64,000 nucleotides of DNA from an uncultured Mycoplasmatota bacterium (GTDB taxonomy: Bacteria; Bacillota_I; Bacilli_A; RF39; UBA660), in assembly GCA_900546715.1 (NCBI GenBank), contig UREA01000005.1:1-64000 (forward strand), read 5' to 3'. Shown here one piece after another: positions 36,259 to 46,488 of this stretch. Under the pieces are notes generated by a model that worked only from the letters and a program-made list of their open reading frames with translations, ran no database searches and was not told the DNA's origin. A program made the translations under genes and the position numbers. The first letter of the stretch is position 1. Every line of letters starts with the position of its first letter.

Positions 36259-37445
36259 GTCTGTTCCCCTAAATTCTCTATAATTAATTCAAATAAATTA
36301 TCTACGTATTTGACCCATAAAAATAACTGATCTTTATCTTTAGGAATAGGTATTGCGTCACTAAAAACAACATGCACATCTTTAATTGATGTTAAATCAG
36401 GATGATTGTCGGCATGTAATTCAAACCAGGCTAAATTTTCTTCCTTGTCCTCATTATAAAAAATACCAACTTGTTTTATTTCATTTTCCAACATTATATT
36501 ATAAACATTAGGTATACCCCCACCAATAGTTTCATAAGTATCAAAATCTCTTCCCCATACTCTTAAAACATATCCATCAGGAATAACAATATTTTTATCC
36601 CAAGTTACAGAAGGGGTCTTTTTATTCTTTGTTCTTAGATCAGCTTCCTTATTATCAATATACTCAATGTCTCCCTCACCTGTACCAGGTAAAGAACTTA
36701 AATTTACAGTTATTTCCACTCTTCCTTCATCACATAAATTATTTAGTTGAAGAGCATCGCTTCCTACTCCAGATTCTATATAATAAACACTAAAATCAAA
36801 AACATTCGGATAGGTGTCTATAAAATCATGTTCCGTTACTATATCTACGTCAATATGATATCTACTGCCATTTTGAAAACCAGTAAAAACATGACTAAAA
36901 GTATATTTTCCGCTATTTTCTTCATAAGAATATGACACCGTTTTAACGCCAGTTGAAGACACCATTACATCATTTTCATCATACATTTTTATATTATATG
37001 ATTTTAGTAACTCCTTGCTTCCAACGCCGGGGCTATAATTAAATATAAAATTATAACTTGCCCAACTAAGGCTTGCAATATAATTAGCACCTAAAACCGT
37101 AGGAGTGGATATTGCCCAAAATACTATAGTATTAGAAACTGATGATGTACCATCATCATTATATGTCGTTAAAAAAGCCCGATATTGTTTTTCATTGGAA
37201 ATAGAATTAATAGGCATACTATGTTCATATATCCCGTCACCTTTATACCAAGGATATAATTTTGAAGTTCCCTGATAGACATAATTATCGCCAGAACTGG
37301 ATATATCTTGCACATACAATTTACTTCCTTCCGGCTCATCTCCCCCAGCTATTGAAAAGCGGAAGGGTATTGAATTGCCAAAAGGAGTACCAGTCAAAGC
37401 GTTAAAAGTAGGTTGAGACAATAAATTAGGCGTTGCTAAAGACAT
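36255..37445 (-). CDS. Tail protein with fibronectin-like domains (396 aa)
   Basis: A beta-sandwich-rich protein (YRAFLTTYNDDGTSSVSNTI, FVFNYSPGVGSKELLKS-like, DVDIVTEHDFI) after the tape-measure gene cluster. The Fn3-like strands and its position make a distal tail or tail-tip protein likely. It follows an AAGGAGG site. Confidence 0.6.
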   Translation of the reverse strand: MSLATPNLLSQPTFNALTGTPFGNSIPFRFSIAGGDEPEGSKLYVQDISSSGDNYVYQGTSKLYPWYKGDGIYEHSMPINSISNEKQYRAFLTTYNDDGTSSVSNTIVFWAISTPTVLGANYIASLSWASYNFIFNYSPGVGSKELLKSYNIKMYDENDVMVSSTGVKTVSYSYEENSGKYTFSHVFTGFQNGSRYHIDVDIVTEHDFIDTYPNVFDFSVYYIESGVGSDALQLNNLCDEGRVEITVNLSSLPGTGEGDIEYIDNKEADLRTKNKKTPSVTWDKNIVIPDGYVLRVWGRDFDTYETIGGGIPNVYNIMLENEIKQVGIFYNEDKEENLAWFELHADNHPDLTSIKDVHVVFSDAIPIPKDKDQLFLWVKYVDNLFELIIENLGEQT

Positions 37446-37460
37446 GAAACCACCTCCTTA

Positions 37461-37715
37461 TCATTTAGGTGCTAAAATAAAACCCTGACTCATTTGCCCT
37501 TGAGGTATAAATACTTTGACAGTTTGATTTACAACTAAATCTCCTATGTTTCCTCCATACACGGGCAATTTATAAGTTTTATCTTTTACTTTTACTTTCT
37601 TTTCTCCATCTTCTAATACTACTAATCCAGTATATATTTGAGTTGTATTTTTTCTTACTTTAGCATCAATTAATACTTCAATAGCATCTATAAAAATTTT
37701 ATTGAGATTAACCAT
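37461..37715 (-). CDS. Small tail protein (84 aa)
   Basis: Lies directly downstream of the tape-measure gene. Beta-rich, basic (DGEKKVKVKDKTYKLPVYGG, then VKVFIPQGQMSQGFILAPK), like a small OB-type tail component. Function not assigned. Confidence 0.6.
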   Translation of the reverse strand: MVNLNKIFIDAIEVLIDAKVRKNTTQIYTGLVVLEDGEKKVKVKDKTYKLPVYGGNIGDLVVNQTVKVFIPQGQMSQGFILAPK

Positions 37716-37730
37716 ATACTCCCCTTAAAA

Positions 37731-37761
37731 ATATAAGAGGGGAAGTTATCCCCTCTTATAT
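37731..37761 (-). terminator. Hairpin at the end of the tape-measure gene
   Basis: A 12-bp perfect stem (37731-37742 and 37750-37761) overlapping the tape-measure stop codon. A partial terminator or mRNA stabiliser. Confidence 0.6.
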
Positions 37762-40700
37762 GCTGTCTGATAAGCAAAATTAACTAAAGATTGAACAAAT
37801 TCTTGAACGTCATTTTTATTCTTAATACTTGGGAAAGATAAATCTACATTACTCATATTAAGCTGGAATCCTTTGTCTTCTGTCGGTAAATTGCTTAAAA
37901 GATCAATAGGATTCATTTTGCCCCAATCCCATAAATTCTTTGTGACATCAGAAGGGAGAATACTATCCCCAGTATTTAATAACCTAAGTTCAGGCCCTTC
38001 TTCTCCCACAAGAGACATACCGCCTTTAGAAGACAAAGTGCCCTTAGCATTCTTTTCAACTAATTTGCTCCAAAGACCATTAATTGGATTATATTTAGCA
38101 CCAGGAGTATATGGATGTACAATCTCATAATCTCCTCCGGCTGTATGAATAATATCACCAATAGTAGCACCTTCTGGAGCATTACCGCCTGGAGCTACAT
38201 CTAAATGTTTCCCGCCACCAACATATTCACTTTGATAGCTACCATCTTCATTAACTCCTGTAATTCTATAATTACCACCAGCAGTTGAAACTATTGTGCC
38301 AACAGGTAATCCCTTAGTTTGTGTTTTACCATCCTTAATATCAACATCTATAACACCGACACCAGGAACCCAAGCAGTACCCGGAGTCCCTCTTCCACCT
38401 TCGGCATTTGGACCAGATACTACTGTATTTTTATCTTGCCCTGTTTGCCAATTTTCGTTTTCGAGTTGTTGCATGAGTTGAATATATCGGTCAACATAAT
38501 CCTGTAAATTACCAAGACGTTTTTCCCAATTATCTCCCTCAAGTTTAATACCTAATATTTGTTCGGCTAATAAACGATCTTGAAGATCATTGACTTCGTC
38601 AATAGCACTACCATATTCATCAACATAATCCTGCCAATATTTAATTTTTTCTTCAAGAATTTTTAACTCTTCGTCTCTATTTTTCTCTAACTGCTCTATT
38701 TGCTCTTCGAGAGCCTTTTCAGCCTTATATCTATCCAGCTCTTTTTGCGCTTCAGAAATAGCGTCTGTATCTTGTATATATTGAAACCGTCCATCTTTAT
38801 ATACATACAATTTTTGAGTACGAGCTTTTGCTAAGGCATCCAACTTTTCTTGAAGCTCTATCTGCTCATTAGTTTCTTCATTTTGCTTCTCTAATTTTTC
38901 TATCTCAGCATCATATTTATCATTAATAGCATCTTTTTGCTCTTCGAGTTTGTCTATTTCTCTTTGAGCTAATTCAGCTACATAATTTAAGGCTTTTTCA
39001 ATATTATCAGCTTCAGTTTCCCACGCATCACGTTCAGCCTCTATATAATTATCGAGCGCATCTTCTCGTTGTTCAAGATAATACTCATAATCAATTAAGC
39101 CTTGTTCATACCAATCGTCCATCCATTCCATGACGCGACGCCAAGCATCAATTTCATTATCAGCGCCCCAATCATTGAAATAATTACGATCTTCTATATA
39201 ATCTTCTGAGCGTTTTAATCGTTTATCAAAGGCATCCTGTTGGAGTTTAAGAATATCTTCTTCATACCCCCACCACTCTTTCTGAAGTTCCATTATATAC
39301 TCAGACTCATCGTCAAGTCCTTGTTTTCTATAACTTTCAGCTTCATCATGAGCTTTCTTTTGCATTTGACGTAAATGAGCTATCTGTTCTTGTTCAGTAG
39401 CACCATTCTTTTCCATTAAATACAATTTATGATCTAATATATCCATCTGTTCTTTATACAGATCATTTTGTTCTTTAATGGCATCATTTTCATCCTTTAT
39501 TGCTTTGGTAGAAGATTTAGCAGTAGATGTCTTTTTCTTGGAAGCAGAAGATGAAGAGGAAGAAGAAGGTTTTTTAGAAGATGGCGGTTTCGAGGTAGAA
39601 GGTTTTGACCCAGAAGGTTTTTTATCTCCCCATAAATTTCCAACAGTGTCTGAAACATCTATTATAGATTGTCTTCCTGTACCTTGAGCATATCCACCTT
39701 TTACATCTTCTTTTTCTACTTTATGCCCAACATTCCTACTAATGTCTTTATTAGAAGTAACAACCGCTCCTTTGGGTAAAGTAACTATTTCAGGACCTTG
39801 TTCTCCTACCCAATATTGCCCGGCTCTATTTACTTTACCTCCCTGAGCTTTGCCGCCGCCAAGATCAGGAATAATATAACCTAAAACTTTCTGAGCACCG
39901 GAACCAATTTGTGAAATAATTCCCTTCAAACTATTCCAAATTGAACTGACTCTATTATAACAATTTTGAGCAGCAGAAATTAAACCGCTGAATGCGCCCT
40001 GAGATGCACTTGTATCTACTGGATTATTTGTAACCTCTTGTTGAGCATCTTTTACTCCTTCAACAGGTCCAGCAGCATCTTCAGCCGCAGACTTTTCTTC
40101 ATTTAATTCGGTCTGACTTGCATCTGTATTAGCCGGATTTTCAGTCACTCTCTTTTGAGCAGTGGCAACTAATTCTAATGCTCTTGCATCGGCATCTGCT
40201 ACTCCCTTACTCTCTAAGAAAGAAGCAATCATGTCAACATTCGCATTAGCCAGTCCTTCAACGCCTAATTGAGCCTCTAACATCGTATAAGCTAAATTAG
40301 TGACTTGTTCTTGAAATTCCTCAAAAGTGGTAGAACCAGATACAAGCCCCTCAAGAATTTCATCCCAACCTTCCAATCCACTAAATGCTTCATTTAACTG
40401 CATAATAGACTCAAAACTTAACTGTCCATTTTCAGCAAATTCAGCTACAGATTGAGAAAGTATGTCAAAATATCCGCCTACATCTCCTAAACCACTTAAT
40501 TGCCCTGATAAAGAATTTATGCTTTCTGCCGCCGCCTCAATAGTTGTTCCAAAATGATCCTGAAAGAAATCAAGAACACTAATGGTTTCTCCATTTAGTA
40601 CCATTACAGCATTCTTTAATCGTTTTGGAAGCTCTCCTGTCTTTGCATATAACTGAGTCATTGTATCCCAATATTCAGTTAATACGCCCTCTTGCTCTAA

Positions 40701-43700
40701 AAGGTCATCATTAGCTTCAGCTATTTGCTTAAAATCGCCAGTACTTAAAGCCTCATCGACTGCTTTTTGATAATTATTCCACTGAGTAATTGCTTTTTCG
40801 ATATATAGCTCAGTGTCCATCATTTCTCCAGTAATAGTAGCACGAGTTTTTTGTCCTGATGCTATTCTATCACCGATCGGAGAAGCAGTTAAAATAGCTT
40901 CTAATTTTTCAGTCTCAAGAGACGCTATATTGTTCTTCATCTGTTTTAATTGCTCATTATAAGCTGCTAAAACAGATGCACTTGCACCGCTACCCTCTAA
41001 TTCTGCTATTTTCTGTTCAAGTTCGGAAACAGCTTCTGTTGTTTCATCAATCTCATCTTGAATAACATGCTCGGCAGTAGCTTCTTCCATAGATTTCTTT
41101 GCAGCAAATCCAATGGAAATAAGCGCACTAACTAACATCGCAATAGGTCCAGCAAAAGTCCCTATTTTGCTTAATGCCCCAGATAGTTTACCAACAGAAC
41201 CAGACGCTTTACCAGCGGCAGAAGCAATACCACTTATAGCATCACCAGTAGCAGAAGCAGCGGAAGCAGCTTTGCCCACATCCCCCATAGTGGAAAACAA
41301 TTTACCCATATTAACAAATTTAGCTCCCACTTTCCCGGCAATAGCTAAGAAACCTGTGAGAACTCCGCTTAATAAAGTAAATTGTGTTACTGCTACGCCA
41401 ACATCTGTTGATAATAACTCTAACCCAGTGTTAGCTAAATCTAATATTCCTTTAACCAAATCACTATCTATAACAGAAGTAGATAGTTCTTGGAAAGTAT
41501 TTTTAAGGTTGCCAACTTTTGCCTCTAAGCTATCCATATAAGCGGCATTTTCTCTTGTGGCAGAACCTGCAGAATCCATTGCAGTTGCCGTTGCACTTAT
41601 AGCAGATTCAAAGTTGGTCATAACAGAAGTTAATACGTTAAATTGGTTTTTACCAGCAAGAGCCTCACCAATAGCAGCTTGTTCTACACTGGCTAATTCA
41701 TCCCAAGCAACCGATTGACCTTCTACACCTTCATAAAGTTCTTTTAAAACTTCATATGTTGATTTCATTTCTCCCTGAGAATCTCTCAGAGAAATATTAA
41801 CTTTGCCATTAGCAGCTACATATTTATCTGTTTCAGCCGCTAATGCTGCTATGTTCAACCCTATTGTTCGTAGACCATTGCCCACCTTACTTGGCTGGCC
41901 TACAAGGATTTCAGTCTTTTATGTTTAGAATTTTTTGTTTAAATGAATTGTTCTAATTCCTTTTATATTTCTATAAAAAATAGACCATATCTTAATATAT
42001 AATATTTTATATATTTAGGGCGCTTAGGCTTTCGCCTACACTACTCACTTCGTTTGTTAATACAACTTATTCTCTATTAAGAGTTACATTTATTATTTGC
42101 TTTCGTTGGCCGTTGAAGGTTATACTATATTTCAATAGTATCTTCCCTGCGGATTGTCTACATATTTTTATTCTTATTACTATACCTTTGGCATTACCCT
42201 AAGCCCTTATAATATCACTATTATAAGTTAGTAAATAAAACTTTAAGATATCCCCGCAATTCACCCTATACTGGCAAGAAATCCACCAGCCGTAACCAAA
42301 CCTATCGTCTCTTCAAATGTATTCCCTGTTGTTCCTAATGCTGTACCAGCTTTTATAAGAGCAGTAGATAAATCATTAGTACCAACAGCAAAATTATTGG
42401 CTGTCTCATTGCTATATTAAAATAAATTTTTATTATTTGTTTAATATTCGACTATATCTTTATATTTAACTAAATATATCAGGGCGCTTGGGCTTTCGCC
42501 TACTCTACTCACTTCGTCTATTAAAATAGCTTATTCTCTATTAAGAGTTACATTTATCATTTGCTTTCGATAGTCTGTGAAGATTCATCTTTGTTTCAAA
42601 AGATGCTTTCCTGCGGATTGTTTATTATTATATCCTTTTTCCTTATTACTATTCCTTTGACATTACTCTCAGCCCTTATAATATCACTATTATAAGTTAG
42701 TAGAAAAAGACATTAAAATATTCCCGCAATTCACCCTAAAACGGCCTTTATTAAAACCGCATCAATAATATGCTCGGAATTTTCAGCCTCTATATTAAAG
42801 GCTTTCATTTGAGAGATCAAAAATCGTGCTGCGTCAGCACTTGATACTTGAGTATCAGCTATATTTGTATATTTAACCGCTATTTCTGCTAATAAAGCAG
42901 AATCACTATCATCAAAAGAGTTTTTTCTGAATTCAGTGGCAGCTTGTAACATTTCCGACAGTTAATCATCTATTGGACCATATTCTTCCATTTGTTCATT
43001 TTGCTCTCGATTATCTTCTTCAATCATTGATTCAATAACTCCTTCATCTGTTTTCTCCTTTGAAAAAATAGCACAAAAAATCCCTGTTATTCCTACCATA
43101 ATAAATGGTAAACAAACTACAATTTTTGGCAATTCAGAAGGTCCAGCATAAAGAATAGCTAAAAGAATAAACCAAGCAATTATTAAAACAAAAACAAACA
43201 AACACACCATGACTCCCATCTCCTTTTTAATTCTATTATAATTTTATCACTCATAAAATTAAAAAGTCAATAGACAATTTTAACAAAAATACTTTCATAT
43301 TTTCCTGGACTATTTCTTCACCCTATAATATTTGGAGGGGTCGAACTTTTAAAGTCTCTTGACACATCCCTCATCAGGACTTCGCAACCAATCAACCATT
43401 CAATGATTATATAATCATTCCAGACTTAGGTATTTCTACCATATCTTATTCTATTTATTGTTAATAGTTTCCCGCATTCATATTATCATATCTCATATAA
43501 TATTGTAGCTAAATAGACTTTAGGTGTTATTGGATTTTGAACGATTCTCAGTGCTAATTTACCATCTTAACACTCCGGCCAGAAATATTAACCGGTACGC
43601 CCAAACTGTTTACCAGCTTGAGATAATTGTGAAGTATAACTCTGCAGTCCTTCTTCACTCAGGTCAGAAACTTTCTTGACATTTATATTAGGAAGTAATT

Positions 43701-44351
43701 GATAAAATATCAATTATATGGACGCTACTCCATTCCCCTGTTTATATAACAGCTTTAATTTTCATTAAAGATTAGACTATATCTTCTTCTATAAATAATA
43801 GAAGTGTGCCATTTCAAAATACCAAACACTTGTATTTTTACTCCTTTTCAGGATAGTCGTTGAACGTTCCTTTATTCAAGGCTTCGCTGCTGATTATCTA
43901 TTAATATTTACTTAGGATTTAACCATATAAACATATTTTGCTTTTTTTCTACTTTCGTAACATTCACACTTAGGCATGTTTCATCCTTATGTTGTAGTAG
44001 CAAAATCTTTAAGACGTCCCAGCAATTAGACACATATTTTTACACTCATCTCACAATAAGCGAGAGCAAAAAAGTTCACTCTGTCAATGCGCTATCTAAT
44101 TCAAAGACTTGATCCACCATAGACCTAATAGCACTTGCCGAAGCATCCATAATCATATTTGCTTCTTGGAAAGTTAAGCCTATGTCCTTAGCAATGTCAT
44201 TCAAATTTTTAGCACTATTTGTCGCCTTATCTAATCCCGAAGAATCAGCACTTATTTTTATTTTAGAATCTATTCCTTTTAACTGACTCTTTATACTTGA
44301 TAAATCAAGTTCTACATCAGTTATAATAGAATAATTAGAGCCTCCTGCCAT
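37746..44351 (-). CDS. Tail tape measure protein (1620 aa after splicing), five exons and four group I introns
   Basis: Exons, in transcription order: 44351-44078, 43679-43591, 42958-42756, 42411-42285, 41915-37746. They join in one frame (4863 nt): SALTE-FKKVSDLSEE, FGRTG-SEMLQAATEF, DAV-NETANNFAVG and TAG-TEILVGQPSKVG are the junctions. The N-terminal half is the conserved tape measure domain (ALTEFKKVSDLS, EMLQAATEFRK, AGTEILVGQPSKV). A hydrophobic section (about residues 360-420) and long coiled coil (about 960-1180, EDYIEDRNYFNDWGADNEID) follow. It sets tail length; 1620 residues suggest a long tail. RuvC and chaperone genes lie just upstream. Confidence 0.88.
41916..42284 (-). other. 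Group I intron d of the tape-measure gene (369 nt)
   Basis: 5' splice site after U42285; exon CUGGU pairs with GCCAG (42275-42271). Ends with G41916, restoring TAG-TEI. Core AAGAUAUGGUC near 41995-41980. It shares the AGGGUGAAUUGCGGG start and later blocks with intron c, hence a recent duplication or double insertion. Confidence 0.85.
42412..42755 (-). other. Group I intron c of the tape-measure gene (344 nt)
   Basis: 5' splice site after U42756; exon GCGGU pairs with GCCGU. Ends with G42412, joining DAV-NET. Core AAGAUAUAGUC at about 42460-42450. The sequence after P1 (AGGGUGAAUUGCGGG) and most of the intron is nearly the same as intron d. Confidence 0.85.
42962..43210 (-). CDS. Small membrane protein encoded inside group I intron b (82 aa)
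   Basis: Two predicted membrane segments (MVCLFVFVLIIAWFILLAIL and VVCLPFIMVGITGIFCAIF) followed by an acidic tail (EKTDEGVIESMIEEDNREQN, ending GPIDD). The start at 43210 lies 9 bases after AAAAAGGAG; an ATG at 43219 is too close. Its stop codon lies 3 bases before the intron end. It has its own promoter, so it could be made even from unspliced RNA or independently of the late operon. Not an endonuclease. Superinfection exclusion or membrane-related effect is a guess. Confidence 0.65.
   Translation of the reverse strand: MVCLFVFVLIIAWFILLAILYAGPSELPKIVVCLPFIMVGITGIFCAIFSKEKTDEGVIESMIEEDNREQNEQMEEYGPIDD
43241..43270 (-). promoter_or_regulatory. Promoter inside intron b
   Basis: TTGACT (43270-43265), an 18-bp spacer, TAAAAT (43246-43241), about 30 bases before the ribosome binding site of the intron ORF. 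Confidence 0.55.
43680..44077 (-). other. Group I intron a of the tape-measure gene (398 nt)
   Basis: 5' splice site after U44078; P1 pairs exon AGAGU (44082-44078) with GCUCU (44067-44063). Ends with G43680, restoring LTE-FKK. The core element AAGAUAUAGUC is visible at about 43785-43775. It is a relative of the intron in the major tail protein gene: both contain the same GCUACUACAACAUAAGGAUG block. Confidence 0.85.
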
Positions 44352-44368
44352 AACTCACCCATCCTTCA

Positions 44369-44872
44369 TTATTTATTATTAATTTTGCTCCATGCAATAA
44401 GTATGGCTTCAGCCTGATCATCTTGAGTTTTCTTGCTTTTAGGCCCATGCCATTCTAATTTTAAATTAAATAATTTATTTGCCATAAGAATAGCTTTTTC
44501 CTTTAGCACTTCTCTTTTACGACCATCTTTTGTTCCATCGAACATATTCAACCTACTTCTCCAAACAGTAGGAGAAATATATTCAATTTCTATATCAAAA
44601 TTAACACAAATATCAAAAATAAAACCATGAACAGCCCCCAATAATAAAAGATTTTTACTACTTCTGCTTTCTAAAGGGACATCTTCCATATAAGCCATTA
44701 TAGGTTCATATTTTTTAATTATTTCTTCTATTTGATCTTTTTGTTCTTTCAATCTTTGATGCCATTCATCACTCTTAGCTCTGATTTCTGTACTGTAAAC
44801 TAAATTTTTATTATTAAAAATAGAAATACCAGTACAAGTAGTGGACGCATCAATCCCCATAACTACACTCAT
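44369..44872 (-). CDS. RuvC-like Holliday junction resolvase
   Basis: A 167-aa RNase H-fold nuclease: GIDASTTCTGISIF (first Asp), YMEDVPLESRSSKN (Glu), and C-terminal KSKKTQDDQAEAILIAW (the DD motif). It cuts four-way junctions during packaging or recombination. Its place between the tail chaperone genes and the tape-measure gene is unusual for a DNA enzyme. It overlaps the upstream gene stop by one base. Confidence 0.85.
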   Translation of the reverse strand: MSVVMGIDASTTCTGISIFNNKNLVYSTEIRAKSDEWHQRLKEQKDQIEEIIKKYEPIMAYMEDVPLESRSSKNLLLLGAVHGFIFDICVNFDIEIEYISPTVWRSRLNMFDGTKDGRKREVLKEKAILMANKLFNLKLEWHGPKSKKTQDDQAEAILIAWSKINNK

Positions 44873-45354
44873 TAACTTTTATCCAATCCAATACCAGAAG
44901 TATGGCGTTTCCATCTTAATCCAGCAGCAGTCATTCCAGCTTCAAAATATTGTCTTAATTTATTTTTTCCTAAAACTTTCTGAAGTTGTTTAAAAGCATT
45001 TCTTTTGGTAGTCCAAAATCCTGTTCCAAATACATGCCCCGCCATACCTTCGTAAATAATATCAACTAATCCTTGCCTAACATCTTCTCCTGTAAATACA
45101 GAAGGGTGGTATCCTAATTTTTCAGGAGCCCATTTAAACTCTGATGAAATTCCTCCACCACCCCCTGATGTTGCTTCCCAGGCTTCTCCAAAAGTATAAG
45201 TTCTTCCATACACGTTGGGAGACCCTGCATTATATACTACTTCTTGAATAATATCATAATTTTCTTCTAAAATTTTGTCAGCAGTATAATCAACGGCTTT
45301 TTGCAAGGCAGGTTCTAACAATGCTCTTAATTCCGCATCATTTCGAGCGCCCAT
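44872..45354 (-). CDS. Tail-assembly region protein (160 aa), unassigned
   Basis: Reads MGARNDAELRALLEPALQKA, with a Gly-rich stretch (SGGGGGISSEFKWAPEKLGY) and a basic C-terminus (GLRWKRHTSGIGLDKS). It overlaps the upstream chaperone gene by 17 bases and the RuvC start by one. Perhaps the second product of a tail assembly chaperone pair or a minor tail protein. No family recognised. Confidence 0.55.
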   Translation of the reverse strand: MGARNDAELRALLEPALQKAVDYTADKILEENYDIIQEVVYNAGSPNVYGRTYTFGEAWEATSGGGGGISSEFKWAPEKLGYHPSVFTGEDVRQGLVDIIYEGMAGHVFGTGFWTTKRNAFKQLQKVLGKNKLRQYFEAGMTAAGLRWKRHTSGIGLDKS

Positions 45355-45712
45355 TTTTCACCTTCAAAGAATTATCTATATAATTTACAATTTGAGTCAA
45401 ACTTCTTTCAATAGAAGTATAATATTTAATACATTTATCAATGTCATCTAAATTTAAAATTTGACTTTTCACAGTATCAATTAAACCAGAAGAATGTAAT
45501 AATTCATGCCCATTCTTACTAATTTCTTCATCTTTTATATCTGTACAAAAATGAAGAACTAAAACATCATAATTTATTTGTTTTTTATCCCAATCGTCAA
45601 ATTTCATTACACCACGAGCAATGGCATATACTTCAGAATAATCTAAATATCTTTTTACATGAACATCATATTCTTCAAGATAGATGGCATCTTTTTCCTT
45701 TATTTGTTTCAT
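45338..45712 (-). CDS. Tail assembly chaperone-like protein (124 aa)
   Basis: Position just upstream of the tape-measure gene, its size and its sequence (DYSEVYAIARGVMKFDDWDK, VLVLHFCTDIKDEE, SGLIDTVKSQILNLDDIDKC) fit the Gram-positive gpG-like tail chaperone. No programmed frameshift to an extension was seen; the next gene overlaps in another frame by 17 bases. Confidence 0.65.
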   Translation of the reverse strand: MKQIKEKDAIYLEEYDVHVKRYLDYSEVYAIARGVMKFDDWDKKQINYDVLVLHFCTDIKDEEISKNGHELLHSSGLIDTVKSQILNLDDIDKCIKYYTSIERSLTQIVNYIDNSLKVKNGRSK

Positions 45713-45724
45713 ACAAAACTCCCT

Positions 45725-46129
45725 TTATAATTTAATAAATTTTGCAATATAAGCTCCTCCTAAGCCTATTAAAACTAAAATTAAAGGCCAATTATTTTTT
45801 ATATATTGCAAAATATCAAATTTTCCTTTATCTTCCACTAATTGAATTTTGTTACTAACTTCATCTATTTTATCATTAGTTCTGTCTGATAAAATATTGA
45901 ACTCTTCGCGAATTTCCTTAATAGATGTAGATTGAAGCTCCATTTTTTCATTTAATGCCCGCATAGAATATTGCACCTCTTGCATAGTTTCACCCAACAA
46001 TTCACAAATTGATACATTTCTATCCACCATCTCTTTTAAAAATGGGCGCGTACTTTCAATCTCGACCAACCTTTTATCTATATTATTTAATCTTTTATAG
46101 ATTGCATCAATATCTTTCTCTACATCCAT
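45725..46129 (-). CDS. Coiled-coil protein with C-terminal membrane anchor (134 aa)
   Basis: Long helix with heptads (DVEKDIDAIYKRLNNIDKRL, EIREEFNILSDRTNDKIDEV) and a C-terminal hydrophobic segment (NNWPLILVLIGLGGAYIAKF). The arrangement is like XhlA/hemolysin-type phage anchors, but here it sits among tail genes. Role unknown. Confidence 0.6.
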   Translation of the reverse strand: MDVEKDIDAIYKRLNNIDKRLVEIESTRPFLKEMVDRNVSICELLGETMQEVQYSMRALNEKMELQSTSIKEIREEFNILSDRTNDKIDEVSNKIQLVEDKGKFDILQYIKNNWPLILVLIGLGGAYIAKFIKL

Positions 46130-46435
46130 TTACAGCGCCCCTTTAATAGACCACTTCCCATTTCTATCCTTAGATAGTTTTACATAAACTGGAACATAAT
46201 CAAACGGATTTTTTAAGATAATAATATTATTTTTAACTTCTATATATAAAGAATTTTTCTTTTCAAATTGTACTTTATAATAATTCTTAGGTATCACTTC
46301 TGGTTTTTTTTTACAAGTATTGTTCATTCTTGGATTAACCCTATATTCATTATTTTTATTGCAATAAAATAAAAAAGGACAAAATCCATTATCTACATTG
46401 CATTTTCCAGCTTTAATATTAACATATTCACACAT
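46130..46435 (-). CDS. Cys-rich small protein (101 aa)
   Basis: The N-terminal half carries five or six Cys (MCEYVNIKAGKCNVDNGFCP, FYCNKNNEYR, NNTCKKK) that could bind metal; the rest is beta-rich. It sits right after the terminator at 46445-46478 and before the coiled-coil gene. Function unknown. Confidence 0.6.
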   Translation of the reverse strand: MCEYVNIKAGKCNVDNGFCPFLFYCNKNNEYRVNPRMNNTCKKKPEVIPKNYYKVQFEKKNSLYIEVKNNIIILKNPFDYVPVYVKLSKDRNGKWSIKGAL

Positions 46436-46444
46436 TTTTCTAAT

Positions 46445-46478
46445 ATAAATATAGGAGGGTTTTCCCTCCTATATTTAT
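46445..46478 (-). terminator. Terminator after the tail protein Ig-domain ORF
   Basis: A perfect 15-bp stem (46445-46459 and 46464-46478) with TTTT loop. Limits transcription from the head and major tail genes to the downstream tail genes. Confidence 0.85.
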
Positions 46479-46488
46479 CAACTATAAA

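Larger units (their letters stand above)
42959..43590 (-). other. Group I intron b of the tape-measure gene (632 nt) with a membrane-protein ORF
   Basis: 5' splice site after U43591; P1 is exon CCGGU (43595-43591) with GCCGG (43579-43575). Ends with G42959, restoring FGRTG-SEM. A core GAAGAAAUAGUCC lies at about 43319-43307. Exon 3 can also pair at P10 (UCGGAAAU with AUUUCUG). Confidence 0.82.

Noticed and set aside
36500..37500. Additional introns in tail tip genes
   Set aside because: All genes from 21856 to 37715 have short gaps and no core element; the breaks are ordinary gene borders.
39478..39687. Acidic plus-strand ORF in the tape-measure gene
   Set aside because: It is the antisense of the Lys/Ser-rich stretch of the tape-measure protein.
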